A stretch of DNA of 16,581 bases, taken from positions 1-16,581 of the forward strand of contig CALAMC010000108.1 in NCBI GenBank assembly GCA_937925655.1. The letters run 5' to 3'. This document shows positions 1-6,963 of this stretch, one piece after another. The notes beneath the pieces are model-generated. The model was not told the origin of the DNA and did not search any database. It was given only the letters and a program-made list of their open reading frames with translations. The first letter of the stretch is position 1, and each line of letters starts with the position of its first letter. This DNA is from an uncultured candidate division Zixibacteria bacterium (lineage in GTDB: Bacteria > Zixibacteria > MSB-5A5 > GN15 > PGXB01). A program made the position numbers and the translations under genes.

Positions 1-23
1 ATGCTTCTATCTAAAACGACTAA

Positions 24-80
24 TTGTCAAAAACAAGACTTTTTCAACAAGCCCTGAAGCGGTGGGGCACCCAAGCGATT
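24..80. repeat. possible end or half of a dispersed intergenic repeat
   Basis: This non-coding stretch downstream of the dehydrogenase gene contains a GACTTTTTCAACAAGCCC segment followed by GGTGGGGCACCCAAGC. The second segment looks like one arm of a GC-rich hairpin whose partner arm is absent here, and its CCAAGC end resembles the CCCCAAGCTTG hairpin near 15063-15086. Read on the minus strand it lies just past the dehydrogenase stop and could help end transcription, but no perfect stem followed by a U tract is visible. The assignment rests only on resemblance. Confidence 0.25.
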
Positions 81-146
81 CAGTCTATTATAAATCGTTC
101 CTATTATTTTTTACTTATGCTGTTCCCGGCAACCTATAGAGTGATT

Positions 147-920
147 CTATTTCTCCCGATAACTCACCAGCGCCGAGGCCTGGGCGGTGGGCATGATGCG
201 AATCTGGTTGATATTAACATGCGGCGGACGCGTCGCGCAAAACAGGATCGCTTCGGCCACGTCCTGACCGGTAAGCGGCTTGATGCCTTTATAGACGTCT
301 TTGGCGCGGTCTTTGTCGCCGTGGAAACGGACAATCGAGAATTCCGTCTCCGCCATGCCGGGGTCGACCGAGGAAACCCGTATCGGCGTATCCACCAAAT
401 CCATCTGCATCCCTTTGGTCAGGGCGTCGACCGCGAATTTGGTGGCGCAATAGACATTACCGCCGGGATAAACATCATGCCCGGCAATCGAGCCGATATT
501 GATAATATGCCCGGTCTCCCGCTTGACCATCCAGGGAATAATTACCCGGCTGACATAAAGCAGACCCTTGATATTGGTATCGATCATCTCCTCCCAGTCG
601 GTCAGGTCGCCTTCATGGAGTTTGGACAGCCCCCGGCTTAACCCGGCGTTGTTGACGAGGATGTCGATTTTCCGCCAGCGCGCCGGTAAGGAATTAAGCT
701 GTTTGATGACTTCGCGTTGCTGGCGAACGTCGATTTTAAGACACAAGCTGGTGGCCCCATAATCTTCGTTTAATTTCTGGGCCAGCCGTTCCAGGCGGCT
801 TTCCCGACGGGCCGCCAGGATCAGGCGGGCGCCTTCACGGGCGAATGTGCAAGCCGTGAAATAGCCGATACCGGCCGATGCTCCCGACACAAATACCGTT
901 TTGCCTTTCATGGATATCAT
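147..920 (-). CDS. SDR family NAD(P)-dependent oxidoreductase, YdfG-like
   Basis: A 257-aa cytoplasmic classical short-chain dehydrogenase/reductase. The Rossmann cofactor motif is SGASAGIG (residues 12-19), the structural NNAG is at 90-93, and the catalytic set is Ser144, Tyr157 and Lys161 (YCATK). The basic pair after beta-2 (AARRESR, about 37-43) suggests NADP(H) preference. The C-terminal stretch with RIMPTAQASA resembles the YdfG branch, whose members oxidise 3-hydroxy acids such as L-allo-threonine or serine; the true substrate cannot be read from sequence. The start at 920 is preferred over Met4 because AAGGA lies 8 nt upstream of it. A TTGACA/TAAATT promoter precedes the gene. It is a monocistronic minus-strand gene with no functional link to its neighbours visible. 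Confidence 0.93.
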   Translation of the reverse strand: MISMKGKTVFVSGASAGIGYFTACTFAREGARLILAARRESRLERLAQKLNEDYGATSLCLKIDVRQQREVIKQLNSLPARWRKIDILVNNAGLSRGLSKLHEGDLTDWEEMIDTNIKGLLYVSRVIIPWMVKRETGHIINIGSIAGHDVYPGGNVYCATKFAVDALTKGMQMDLVDTPIRVSSVDPGMAETEFSIVRFHGDKDRAKDVYKGIKPLTGQDVAEAILFCATRPPHVNINQIRIMPTAQASALVSYREK

Positions 921-959
921 TGATATGGTCCTTATATAATCAAGATTAAAGCCATGGCC

Positions 960-988
960 AATTTATCCGCAAAAAACGCCATTGTCAA
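960..988 (-). promoter_or_regulatory. sigma70-type promoter for the SDR gene
   Basis: On the minus strand, TTGACA (988-983) is a perfect -35 box. It is followed by a 17-nt spacer and TAAATT (965-960), a 4/6 match to the -10 box. Transcription would start near 953, giving a leader of about 30 nt before the ATG at 920. Seen directly; activity is inferred. Confidence 0.6.
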
Positions 989-1292
989 GGGCCATGCTCT
1001 CCGGGCGGGATGAACCCGTCATATACTGGAATCATACCCATAATTTTAACCCGTAAATTCCGAACTATGTCAAAAGTTGAATCTTGAACAGTAAGTTATA
1101 TTGTTGAGAGATAATAATATAACAAGCGGCGCGGTAAAAGTCGGGCAGGCCCGTGCGGGGGCATGATATATGCAAGATAAGCATAAAGAATAAGGATACC
1201 GGGTGATAAAATAATCCCGAATCGGGCCGATATAGGGAAGAGGCCATAGCCGAACCCTTGCGGCCCGTAACGAACGGGAAGGAAGGGTCGAA
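989..1292. other. intergenic spacer without a convincing gene
   Basis: About 300 bases between the divergent SDR promoter and the small ORF at 1293. Both strands hold only short reading frames (60 and 68 codons on the minus strand) without supporting ribosome binding sites or recognisable domains. Small hairpins are present: CCCGAATCGGG near 1217-1227 and CCCGT/ACGGG just upstream of the 1293 ORF. I recognise no riboswitch consensus. Confidence 0.5.
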
Positions 1293-1436
1293 ATGGCTTC
1301 AACGAAAAAAAAGGATGTTTTCGTTCTGCCGCGAAAGATATACTGGCACCTTTATAGCCTGCAGAGTCTTTCCGGAGAGAAATTTATTAAGGTAGTAAAT
1401 AAAATTTTGAATAAGGATTTTCAGCTTATCAAATAA
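1293..1436 (+). CDS. possible small protein, 47 aa
   Basis: An ATG frame of 47 codons preceded by a strong GGAAGGG (1281-1287) five bases before the start. The product is basic: it begins MASTKKKDVFVLPRKIYWHL, and the C-terminal half (about 29-47) can form an amphipathic helix with spaced Ile/Val/Leu and Lys. There is no membrane segment, signal peptide or cysteine. I recognise no family. It lies alone between the SDR gene and the M23 peptidase. The good ribosome binding site is the main support; with so short a frame, chance remains a real alternative. Confidence 0.4.
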   Translation: MASTKKKDVFVLPRKIYWHLYSLQSLSGEKFIKVVNKILNKDFQLIK

Positions 1437-1461
1437 TACAGACCAAACCAGGGGCTAACCG

Positions 1462-1482
1462 GTCAATAATTTTTTTATTGAC
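1462..1482. promoter_or_regulatory. inverted repeat overlapping the M23 promoter -35 box
   Basis: GTCAATAA (1462-1469), five T, TTATTGAC (1475-1482) is a perfect 8-bp inverted repeat. Its right arm contains most of the -35 hexamer of the promoter at 1478-1506. This is the arrangement expected of an operator, but an AT-rich palindrome could also arise by chance or act as a weak terminator for the small ORF at 1293. Confidence 0.35.
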
Positions 1483-1506
1483 TAATAGACATTTGGGATA
1501 TATGTT
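1478..1506 (+). promoter_or_regulatory. sigma70-type promoter for the M23 peptidase gene
   Basis: TTGACT (1478-1483, 5/6) and TATGTT (1501-1506, 4/6) are separated by exactly 17 nt. The predicted start is near 1513, leaving a leader of about 54 nt before the ATG at 1567. Confidence 0.5.
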
Positions 1507-1566
1507 GGCCGGAACCTGAAGTCAAGGCCTCTTAATAGTGAGGTTTGTATTAGATGATTTTTGCTG

Positions 1567-2469
1567 ATGGCGTATAAGAAATTATCCATAATGGTAATCG
1601 GCGCAGGCCGAGACAGCACGCGGCAATTCCAAATCCCGCAAAGGCTTATATATAGTTGTTTACTGCTGGTCGTGGTGCTTGTGGCGGCGAATGTCTTTCT
1701 GACATTTTCATATCTCAAATCCAAATCGGATACGCGGTTGATTGACCAGCTTCAAACCGAAAACCGTCTTTTGGCCGATAAATATGAAGAAATTCGGGGT
1801 GAGGTTTCCCAAATAAGCCATATCTACGGGGAGTTGGTCGATAAGGAAATTATTATCCGCAATATATTCGGTTTGCCCGAGATTTCTTCCGACGAGCGCG
1901 GACTGGGTATCGGTGGCCCATCAACCAAAATAAACCCGGACAGATTCTCCGAAGCCATACGGCTGGCTCATTCCACGGAACAGGATGTCGAAGCCTTGCT
2001 TCGCCTGGCCAAATTCGAGCAAGTCAAGTACGAGGAAGTTTTCAATACCCTGGCCGAGAAAAAATCCATCCTGGACCATACCCCATCGATTATGCCGGCG
2101 CGCGGTTATATGAGTCGTGGCTTCGGAATGAAAAACGATCCTTTCACCGGATATCAGCGCTTCCACGCGGGCATCGATATTGCCAATCGAACGGGAACCC
2201 CAATCTATGCGACCGCCGACGGTGTCATCAAGATGACCGGAAACATGGGTGACCTGGGCAAGCTGGTCGAAATCAATCACGGTTATGGTTATCGTACTCG
2301 CTATGGACATTTGAGCCAGATCAAGGTGGAGCGGGGTCAGAAAGTCCGCCGGGGCGATTTGATCGGCCTGATGGGCTCTACCGGCTATTCGACGGGTCCG
2401 CATCTCCACTACGAAGTCATTAAAAACAATAAGTCCGTAAATCCACTCGAATTTATTTTGAATTTTTAG
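1567..2469 (+). CDS. M23 family metallopeptidase, membrane-anchored
   Basis: A 300-aa LytM/M23 peptidase that would act on peptidoglycan cross-links outside the cytoplasmic membrane. Order of parts: a short basic cytoplasmic leader whose LSIMVIGAGRDSTRQFQIP stretch is typical of this subgroup, one membrane segment (about 27-48), a coiled-coil region (about 55-95), a linker helix, and a C-terminal M23 domain (about 178-295). The zinc and catalytic residues are present: His200 and Asp204 (HAGID), His248 (YGHLS), and the HLH pair 279/281. The enzyme should therefore be active, unlike EnvC/NlpD-type regulators. An in-frame TTG at 1561 could extend it by two residues; the ATG at 1567 is preferred because it gives the usual MAYKKL leader. 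No clear Shine-Dalgarno is seen. It is monocistronic, with its own promoter and terminator. Confidence 0.92.
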   Translation: MAYKKLSIMVIGAGRDSTRQFQIPQRLIYSCLLLVVVLVAANVFLTFSYLKSKSDTRLIDQLQTENRLLADKYEEIRGEVSQISHIYGELVDKEIIIRNIFGLPEISSDERGLGIGGPSTKINPDRFSEAIRLAHSTEQDVEALLRLAKFEQVKYEEVFNTLAEKKSILDHTPSIMPARGYMSRGFGMKNDPFTGYQRFHAGIDIANRTGTPIYATADGVIKMTGNMGDLGKLVEINHGYGYRTRYGHLSQIKVERGQKVRRGDLIGLMGSTGYSTGPHLHYEVIKNNKSVNPLEFILNF

Positions 2470-2493
2470 CCTGTTTCTCCAAAAGCAAAAATC

Positions 2494-2516
2494 AAGGCCC
2501 GCCGGGCCTTTTTCTA
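2494..2516 (+). terminator. Rho-independent terminator after the M23 gene
   Basis: AAGGCCC (2494-2500), loop GCC, GGGCCTT (2504-2510), followed by a T-rich tail (TTTCTATTTA). A perfect 7-bp GC-rich stem 25 nt past the stop codon. Confidence 0.8.
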
Positions 2517-2559
2517 TTTATGGGTTTTTCCTTTGGAAATTCGGGATGAGTTATACGAA

Positions 2560-2587
2560 ACATTGTCAAAAATCGGTGGAACAATGT
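2560..2587. promoter_or_regulatory. inverted repeat upstream of the ECF sigma gene
   Basis: ACATTGT (2560-2566) and ACAATGT (2581-2587) form a perfect 7-bp inverted repeat with a 14-nt spacer. It is about 70 bases upstream of the sigma gene start and overlaps the candidate GGAAC element at 2578. It could bind a dimeric regulator. Evidence is the symmetry only. Confidence 0.3.
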
Positions 2588-2603
2588 ATTGGCCGGGCAC
2601 GTT
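2578..2603 (+). promoter_or_regulatory. candidate ECF-type promoter for the sigma gene
   Basis: GGAAC (2578-2582) and CGTT (2600-2603) are separated by 17 nt. This matches the general -35 GGAAC / -10 CGT layout of many ECF-dependent promoters. ECF sigma genes often autoregulate, so the position is suggestive. The leader to the ATG at 2659 would be about 50 nt. Confidence 0.35.
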
Positions 2604-2658
2604 TAACTGATAAAAGAGAACTTAAATTATCCACTTTATGTGGACCGGATAGGTAACA

Positions 2659-3285
2659 ATGCCTGATAAAGCGACGAAAAGAAAAGTCCCCACTCCGGAA
2701 GATATTCAGCTTGAGCTAAAAACCCGCGATATTATCCGGGAAATAAAAGAAGGCAATGATCGGGCGTTCGGCGAGCTGGTGCGGATGTATCGCAATCAGG
2801 TGGCTTCGCTGGCCTATAAAATGGTCGGCGATTACGATGAAGCGGCCGATATTACCCAGAATGTTTTTGTCAAAACCAGCCGCAACATCTGGCGTTACGA
2901 CGAGAATAAGAAATTTTACACCTGGCTGTATCGAATCACCGTCAACGCCTCGATTGACTATATGCGCAAACACCATCGCCACCAACATGAATCGATAGAA
3001 AACATTCAGGAGCAGGCCGATGAAAAATATGATTCTCCGGAAATTTCGTATCAGCGTGACCAGCTCCGCAAATATATCACCGATGCCGCCGAATCCTTGA
3101 GCGACAAACAAAAATCGGCCTTTATCATGCGCGATGTGGATGGCTGTCATATCAACGACGTGGCCAATGTCATGAACATGCCGGAAGCGACGGTGCGCTG
3201 GTATCTCCACCGGGCCCGCGTTAAAATCCGCAAGGAGCTGCTTAAGAAATGCCCGCAGCTACTTCTGACCCTCGGTTTAAAATAA
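2659..3285 (+). CDS. RNA polymerase ECF-type sigma factor (sigma-70 family, RpoE-like)
   Basis: A 208-aa two-domain sigma factor. Region 2 (about 25-105) includes the core-binding stretch YDEAADITQNVFVKTSRNIW and the -10-recognition segment FYTWLYRITVNASIDYMRK. Region 4 (about 140-193) has the helix-turn-helix around DVANVMNMPEATVRWYLHRARVKI, read here as LSDKQKSAF.. to VRWYLHRAR. There is no region 1 or 3, so it is of the ECF class, with a charged N-terminal extension of about 24 residues. The ATG at 2659 has GGATAGG a few bases upstream. Unusually, the next gene is not a zinc-finger anti-sigma factor but copA, so how this sigma is held inactive is not visible. Exported stress or metal response is a guess from context. 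Confidence 0.93.
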   Translation: MPDKATKRKVPTPEDIQLELKTRDIIREIKEGNDRAFGELVRMYRNQVASLAYKMVGDYDEAADITQNVFVKTSRNIWRYDENKKFYTWLYRITVNASIDYMRKHHRHQHESIENIQEQADEKYDSPEISYQRDQLRKYITDAAESLSDKQKSAFIMRDVDGCHINDVANVMNMPEATVRWYLHRARVKIRKELLKKCPQLLLTLGLK

Positions 3286-3290
3286 TCTTT

Positions 3291-3311
3291 CGGCGCTTCC
3301 TGTTTGCGCCG
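3291..3311 (+). terminator. stem-loop between sigma gene and copA, possible weak terminator
   Basis: CGGCGC (3291-3296), 9-nt loop, GCGCCG (3306-3311), six bases after the sigma stop codon. The following CAATAAAAATCTTC lacks a continuous U run, so partial termination or mRNA stabilisation is more likely than full termination. Confidence 0.4.
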
Positions 3312-3343
3312 CAATAAAAATCTTCTTATTTTAAAAAACTGCT

Positions 3344-5563
3344 ATGGCCGAACTTAATCTTAAAATCCAGGGAATGCACTGCGCCGGATGTGCCGCCGGA
3401 ATCGAACGTAACCTGCGCGGAGCCGCCGGTATCGACGACGTGCGTGTGAATTTCGCGACCGGGTCGGCCCATATAGATTTTCAACCCGCACTTACGAATA
3501 AAGACAGGATTCGCGAGAAAATTATCGAAATTGGATATGGCGCCGAAGAGGCAGTCGAGCCGGAGCAGGCGTTCGACCTGTCCGATGATGAACAAAATCA
3601 CGCCTTGCGGCTGTTTCGACAAGCGTTGTTTTTCACGATTCCCGTGATGGTCTTGAGCATGAGCGATATGTTCATAGGTCAGCCCCTGTTTTCGACCGGT
3701 TTCAAAGGCCTTCTTCTGATGTTATTAACCTTGCCTATCCTGTTTTTCGCCGGACGGGAAATTTTGTTGGATGCCTGGCGGCAGGCGAAACATCTCCGCG
3801 CCAACATGAGTACTCTTATAGCGCTGGGTTCACTTGCGGCCTATATTTACAGCACATACGTTATTATCGACGTCGTCTGGATCGGGCACCTGATACACCC
3901 GCACTATTATTTTGAATCGGCCGCCATGATCATCACGCTGATTCTGCTGGGGCGCTATCTCGAAAGCCGGGCCAAAGGCCGGGCCCGCGACGGCATCCGG
4001 GCACTTCTGGAACTTCGACCCGACACGGCCACCGCCGTCATTAACGGCGTTGAAGTGCAGGTCGAACCGGCGGCTCTTAGAAAAGGCATGACCGTGGCGG
4101 TCAAGGCCGGGGAAAAGATCGCCGCTGACGGAATTATCATCGAAGGCGAACCATCGATTAATGAATCTATGCTGACCGGAGAGTCGGTCCCGGTCGAAAA
4201 AGCTATCGGTGATGCCGTCATCGGTGGCTCACTGAATGGCAATAAAGCCTTCAGGTTCAAAGTAACCGGAACCGGACAGGAAACTTTTCTGGCGGGAATA
4301 ATCCGGCTGGTCACCGAAGCCCAGAGTCGTAAGGCCCCGGTTCAGAAACTGGCCGATAAGGTTGCCGGCATATTTGTCCCTGTCGTGCTGGTGTTTGCGG
4401 CGATTACATTTGCCGTCTGGTTTCTGGCCGACAGGTCCAGTCCGATGCTTTTAACTGCGCCGGTAGCGGTTCTCATTATCGCCTGTCCCTGCGCCCTGGG
4501 TCTGGCCACCCCGACGGCGGTCATGGCCGGAACCGGACGCGCCGCCCGGCGTGGCATTTTCATTCGCGGGGCCGATATTCTGGAAAAACTGGTCAAAGCG
4601 GGTAAGGTCATATTCGATAAAACCGGAACATTGACAAAAGGTCAATTTCAGGTCGTTTCATATCACGCGGTCGATGGTCAGAATCCTGTCGAACTTCTGC
4701 GCCTGACGGCTTCGGTCGAAAACGGCTCGCAACATCCGCTGGCGCAGGCGATCACGGCGAAAGCGCGTGACAGCAAAATCGAACCGGTTGCGGTTAAGAA
4801 CCTGACCGAATTTCCGGGGTTCGGACTGAAAGGTGAAATTGATGGCCGCACGGTTATCGTCGGCAGTGGCGAAACCATGACCCGGGAAAATATAGATATT
4901 TCTTTCTTTGAAAACCTCGCTCAACGGGAAATGGCGCTCGGACGCACGTGTATATATTCAGCCGTCGATGGCCGCCTTCTGGGTTTGTTTATTCTGTTCG
5001 ATACGGTCAAGGATGAAGCCGCTCTGGTTATCGACAAACTGGTCAAATCGGGTCGCGAAGTAATTATGCTGACCGGCGACAATCAGCGCACGGCGACAGG
5101 CGTGGCCTCGCTATTGGGCATTTCGAAATTCGAGGCAGGAATCAAGCCGGGCCAGAAGTCGATCATAGTGCAGGCGCTTCAACAATCCGGAGCCGGCGTG
5201 GTTATGGTCGGCGACGGCATCAATGATGCTCCCGCATTGGCGGCGGCCGACGTCGGCGTGGCGCTGGGAACCGGTACCGACGCCGCCATCGAGTCGGCCG
5301 ATGTCATTCTGGTGCGTGACAATCTGGAAACCGTTTCCGAGGCCTTCGATATTTCGGCGCTGACATACAGGACAATAAAACAAAATCTGTTCTGGGCGTT
5401 TTTCTATAATGTCCTGGCCATTCCGCTGGCGGCGGGTCTGTTTTACCCGGTTTTGGGCTGGTCCCTGTCGCCGGTCATTGCGGCCGCGGCGATGTCGATT
5501 TCATCAATCCTGGTCGTGACCAACTCGGTGCGACTGCTTAAAACAAGAGATTTTCCGGCATGA
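3344..5563 (+). CDS. copA: Cu(I)-translocating P1B-type ATPase
   Basis: A 739-aa inner-membrane pump that exports monovalent copper at the cost of ATP. Parts in order: one N-terminal metal-binding HMA domain with GMHCAGC (Cys13, Cys16); first membrane segments (about 90-205); actuator domain with TGE (278-280); membrane metal site CPC (381-383); phosphorylation motif DKTGT (Asp425); nucleotide-binding residues His464-Pro465; TGDN (577-580); GDGINDAP (623-630); and last membrane helices with Tyr688-Asn689 and MSxSS (717-721). CPC plus YN plus MxxSS is the P1B-1 signature, so copper or silver rather than zinc. Only one HMA domain is present. No CueR, CsoR or CopZ gene is nearby. No clear ribosome binding site precedes the ATG. 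The stop overlaps the pth start as ATGA, implying co-transcription. Confidence 0.96.
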   Translation: MAELNLKIQGMHCAGCAAGIERNLRGAAGIDDVRVNFATGSAHIDFQPALTNKDRIREKIIEIGYGAEEAVEPEQAFDLSDDEQNHALRLFRQALFFTIPVMVLSMSDMFIGQPLFSTGFKGLLLMLLTLPILFFAGREILLDAWRQAKHLRANMSTLIALGSLAAYIYSTYVIIDVVWIGHLIHPHYYFESAAMIITLILLGRYLESRAKGRARDGIRALLELRPDTATAVINGVEVQVEPAALRKGMTVAVKAGEKIAADGIIIEGEPSINESMLTGESVPVEKAIGDAVIGGSLNGNKAFRFKVTGTGQETFLAGIIRLVTEAQSRKAPVQKLADKVAGIFVPVVLVFAAITFAVWFLADRSSPMLLTAPVAVLIIACPCALGLATPTAVMAGTGRAARRGIFIRGADILEKLVKAGKVIFDKTGTLTKGQFQVVSYHAVDGQNPVELLRLTASVENGSQHPLAQAITAKARDSKIEPVAVKNLTEFPGFGLKGEIDGRTVIVGSGETMTRENIDISFFENLAQREMALGRTCIYSAVDGRLLGLFILFDTVKDEAALVIDKLVKSGREVIMLTGDNQRTATGVASLLGISKFEAGIKPGQKSIIVQALQQSGAGVVMVGDGINDAPALAAADVGVALGTGTDAAIESADVILVRDNLETVSEAFDISALTYRTIKQNLFWAFFYNVLAIPLAAGLFYPVLGWSLSPVIAAAAMSISSILVVTNSVRLLKTRDFPA

Positions 5564-6147
5564 GCATTTCTTTGATTGTCGGGCTGGGCAATATCGGCCA
5601 GAAATACGCCGAGACCCGCCACAATCTCGGATTTAAAGTCCTGAATCTTATTTCCCAGAAATGGAATTTGCGGCCGCGACCCGGCCCCGGCGATTATTAC
5701 TTGCTTGAAAAAAATATTGGGAGCCGGTTAATTCGACTTATCTGGCCGACCACTTATATGAACAATTCCGGACGAGCCGTCTCTCAAGCCATTGAGCAGC
5801 ATAGCGTTCCGATAGACGAAATGATTGTTGTCTATGATGATTATAATCTGCCGTTGGGCCAGTTGCGAATTCGCCCGGCCGGCTCGGACGGCGGTCATAA
5901 TGGAATGGCCTCGATTATTTATCATCTGGCCACCGAAAAGATAGCTCGAGTGCGTCTGGGTATCGGGCCGGTGCCGCCGGAGGTTGACCCGGTCGATTTT
6001 GTGCTGGGCGGTTTTATGTCAAATGAAATTGAAATTATCGAGAAAACGCTTGAAAAAGCGGCCGCGGCCATATTATATTCGCTAAACAATCGCCTTGAAG
6101 AGGCGATGACAATATATAACAATAACCCTGCTCCGGAAAACCCATAA
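5560..6147 (+). CDS. pth: peptidyl-tRNA hydrolase
   Basis: A 195-aa cytoplasmic enzyme that cleaves the ester bond of peptidyl-tRNAs dropped by stalled ribosomes, recycling tRNA. The family motifs are intact: GLGN with Asn11, catalytic His21 (TRHNLGF), the MNNSG motif (67-71) with Asn69, Asp94 (VVYDDYNL), and Asn114 in GGHNG. These match the E. coli residues N10, H20, D93 and N114. One deviation is GLGNIG where GLGNPG is usual. The length is normal. It starts inside the copA stop (ATGA), so it is probably translationally coupled to copA. The usual upstream neighbour in many bacteria, rplY/ctc, is absent. Confidence 0.97.
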   Translation: MSISLIVGLGNIGQKYAETRHNLGFKVLNLISQKWNLRPRPGPGDYYLLEKNIGSRLIRLIWPTTYMNNSGRAVSQAIEQHSVPIDEMIVVYDDYNLPLGQLRIRPAGSDGGHNGMASIIYHLATEKIARVRLGIGPVPPEVDPVDFVLGGFMSNEIEIIEKTLEKAAAAILYSLNNRLEEAMTIYNNNPAPENP

Positions 6148-6180
6148 TCCGGGGCCGATAGACCGAAGGGAGGTGCCTTA

Positions 6181-6606
6181 GTGCGCTTGTACGAAACCAC
6201 GTTTATTCTCGGTCCTCAAGCCGACGAGGCCACGTTCGATCGTCAAATCAACGCCGTCTCCGATGTCATCAAACGTTATAACGGCAAAGTTTTCGATGAA
6301 GACCGCATCGGTATTCGTCGTCTGGCTTATCCTATCCGGAAGTACACCCAGGGATATTACGCCCGCCTGATATTTACCGGAGACAACAGTGTTCTGTCCG
6401 AACTGGATCGCTTTTATCGCCTCGAAGAAGCCTATATCCGTTATCTGACGGTGGTCTTTGAGGGCAAGTTGGACGAAGAAACCGGCAAGGTCGCCAGACC
6501 CATGCCGAAAATTCGGACTCGTCCCGAGATTGCCCGCGATGATGCCGATGCAAAATTGACCTTGACCGATCATGAAGATGATTCGGATATGGATGATGAC
6601 GAGTAG
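6181..6606 (+). CDS. rpsF: 30S ribosomal protein S6
   Basis: A 141-aa small-subunit protein that binds 16S rRNA as a heterodimer with S18. The body (about 1-97) has the S6 ferredoxin-like pattern: YETTFILGP at the start, RIGIRRLAYPIRKYTQGYY in the middle and IRYLTVVFEG at the end. Residues after about 98 are an extra tail that becomes strongly acidic (DSDMDDDE), similar in style to the glutamate tail of E. coli S6. It begins with GTG, supported by a strong GGGAGGTG site about 7 nt upstream; the first codon decodes as Met. It lies 33 nt after pth and 108 nt before rpsR. Confidence 0.96.
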   Translation: MRLYETTFILGPQADEATFDRQINAVSDVIKRYNGKVFDEDRIGIRRLAYPIRKYTQGYYARLIFTGDNSVLSELDRFYRLEEAYIRYLTVVFEGKLDEETGKVARPMPKIRTRPEIARDDADAKLTLTDHEDDSDMDDDE

Positions 6607-6714
6607 TGGCATGATCGCGGCCGATGCCGATATCCGTCGGGAATTCCCTCGATGGATTTTGGCTGACAGTAACTGATGTAATTAATTTTGTATATAACTT
6701 AATGAGGAATAAAT
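6607..6714 (+). other. spacer between rpsF and rpsR
   Basis: In many bacteria ssb lies between these two genes; here there is no reading frame, only 108 bases with a GGCAT/ATGCC inverted repeat near the rpsF stop and an AT-rich second half. It may hold a processing site or minor promoter; no clean -35/-10 pair is seen. Confidence 0.4.
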
Positions 6715-6948
6715 ATGGCGGACTTTGAAAGAAAAAGACGCAGAATCTGCCGGTTCTGCGAAGATCACATGGATTATATCCCGCACGACGATGATCGTAT
6801 TTTGAGAAGATTTATTAATGAACGAGGCAAAATTGTCCCGCGTCGTGTTTCGGGCAATTGCGCCAAACACCAGCGGGCGCTGACCCGGGCTATTAAAAGA
6901 GCCCGTCATCTGGCGATTCTGCCTTTTGTCAGCGAGGTTTACCGTTAA
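6715..6948 (+). CDS. rpsR: 30S ribosomal protein S18
   Basis: A 77-aa small-subunit protein and partner of S6 on the platform of the 30S subunit. Recognised by CRFCEDHMDYI near the N-terminus, the central ILRRFINERGKI.PRR and the C-terminal AKHQRALTRAIKRARHLAI. The CxxC at the N-terminus and the CAKH at about residues 50-53 point to the zinc-binding (C+) form. TGAGG sits a suitable distance upstream of the ATG. The length is normal. Confidence 0.97.
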   Translation: MADFERKRRRICRFCEDHMDYIPHDDDRILRRFINERGKIVPRRVSGNCAKHQRALTRAIKRARHLAILPFVSEVYR

Positions 6949-6963
6949 TTACGGATTAGTGCT

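Noticed and set aside
24..641. 205-codon plus-strand frame opposite the dehydrogenase gene
   Set aside because: It is the antisense of the SDR coding region, starts at a non-ATG codon in the repeat region and has no recognisable domain.
989..1292. Riboswitch or other structured RNA in the spacer after the SDR promoter
   Set aside because: Only short isolated hairpins; no conserved riboswitch core that I recognise.
1065..1302. Two overlapping minus-strand frames of 60 and 68 codons
   Set aside because: No ribosome binding site or family features; they overlap each other and the start of the better-supported 1293 frame. Hydrophobic content alone is not enough.
1921..2409. 162-codon minus-strand frame inside the M23 gene
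   Set aside because: A shadow of the M23 domain, whose motifs and promoter support the plus strand.
6659..6714. Internal promoter before rpsR
   Set aside because: AT-rich bases are present but no -35/-10 pair with correct spacing and good matches.
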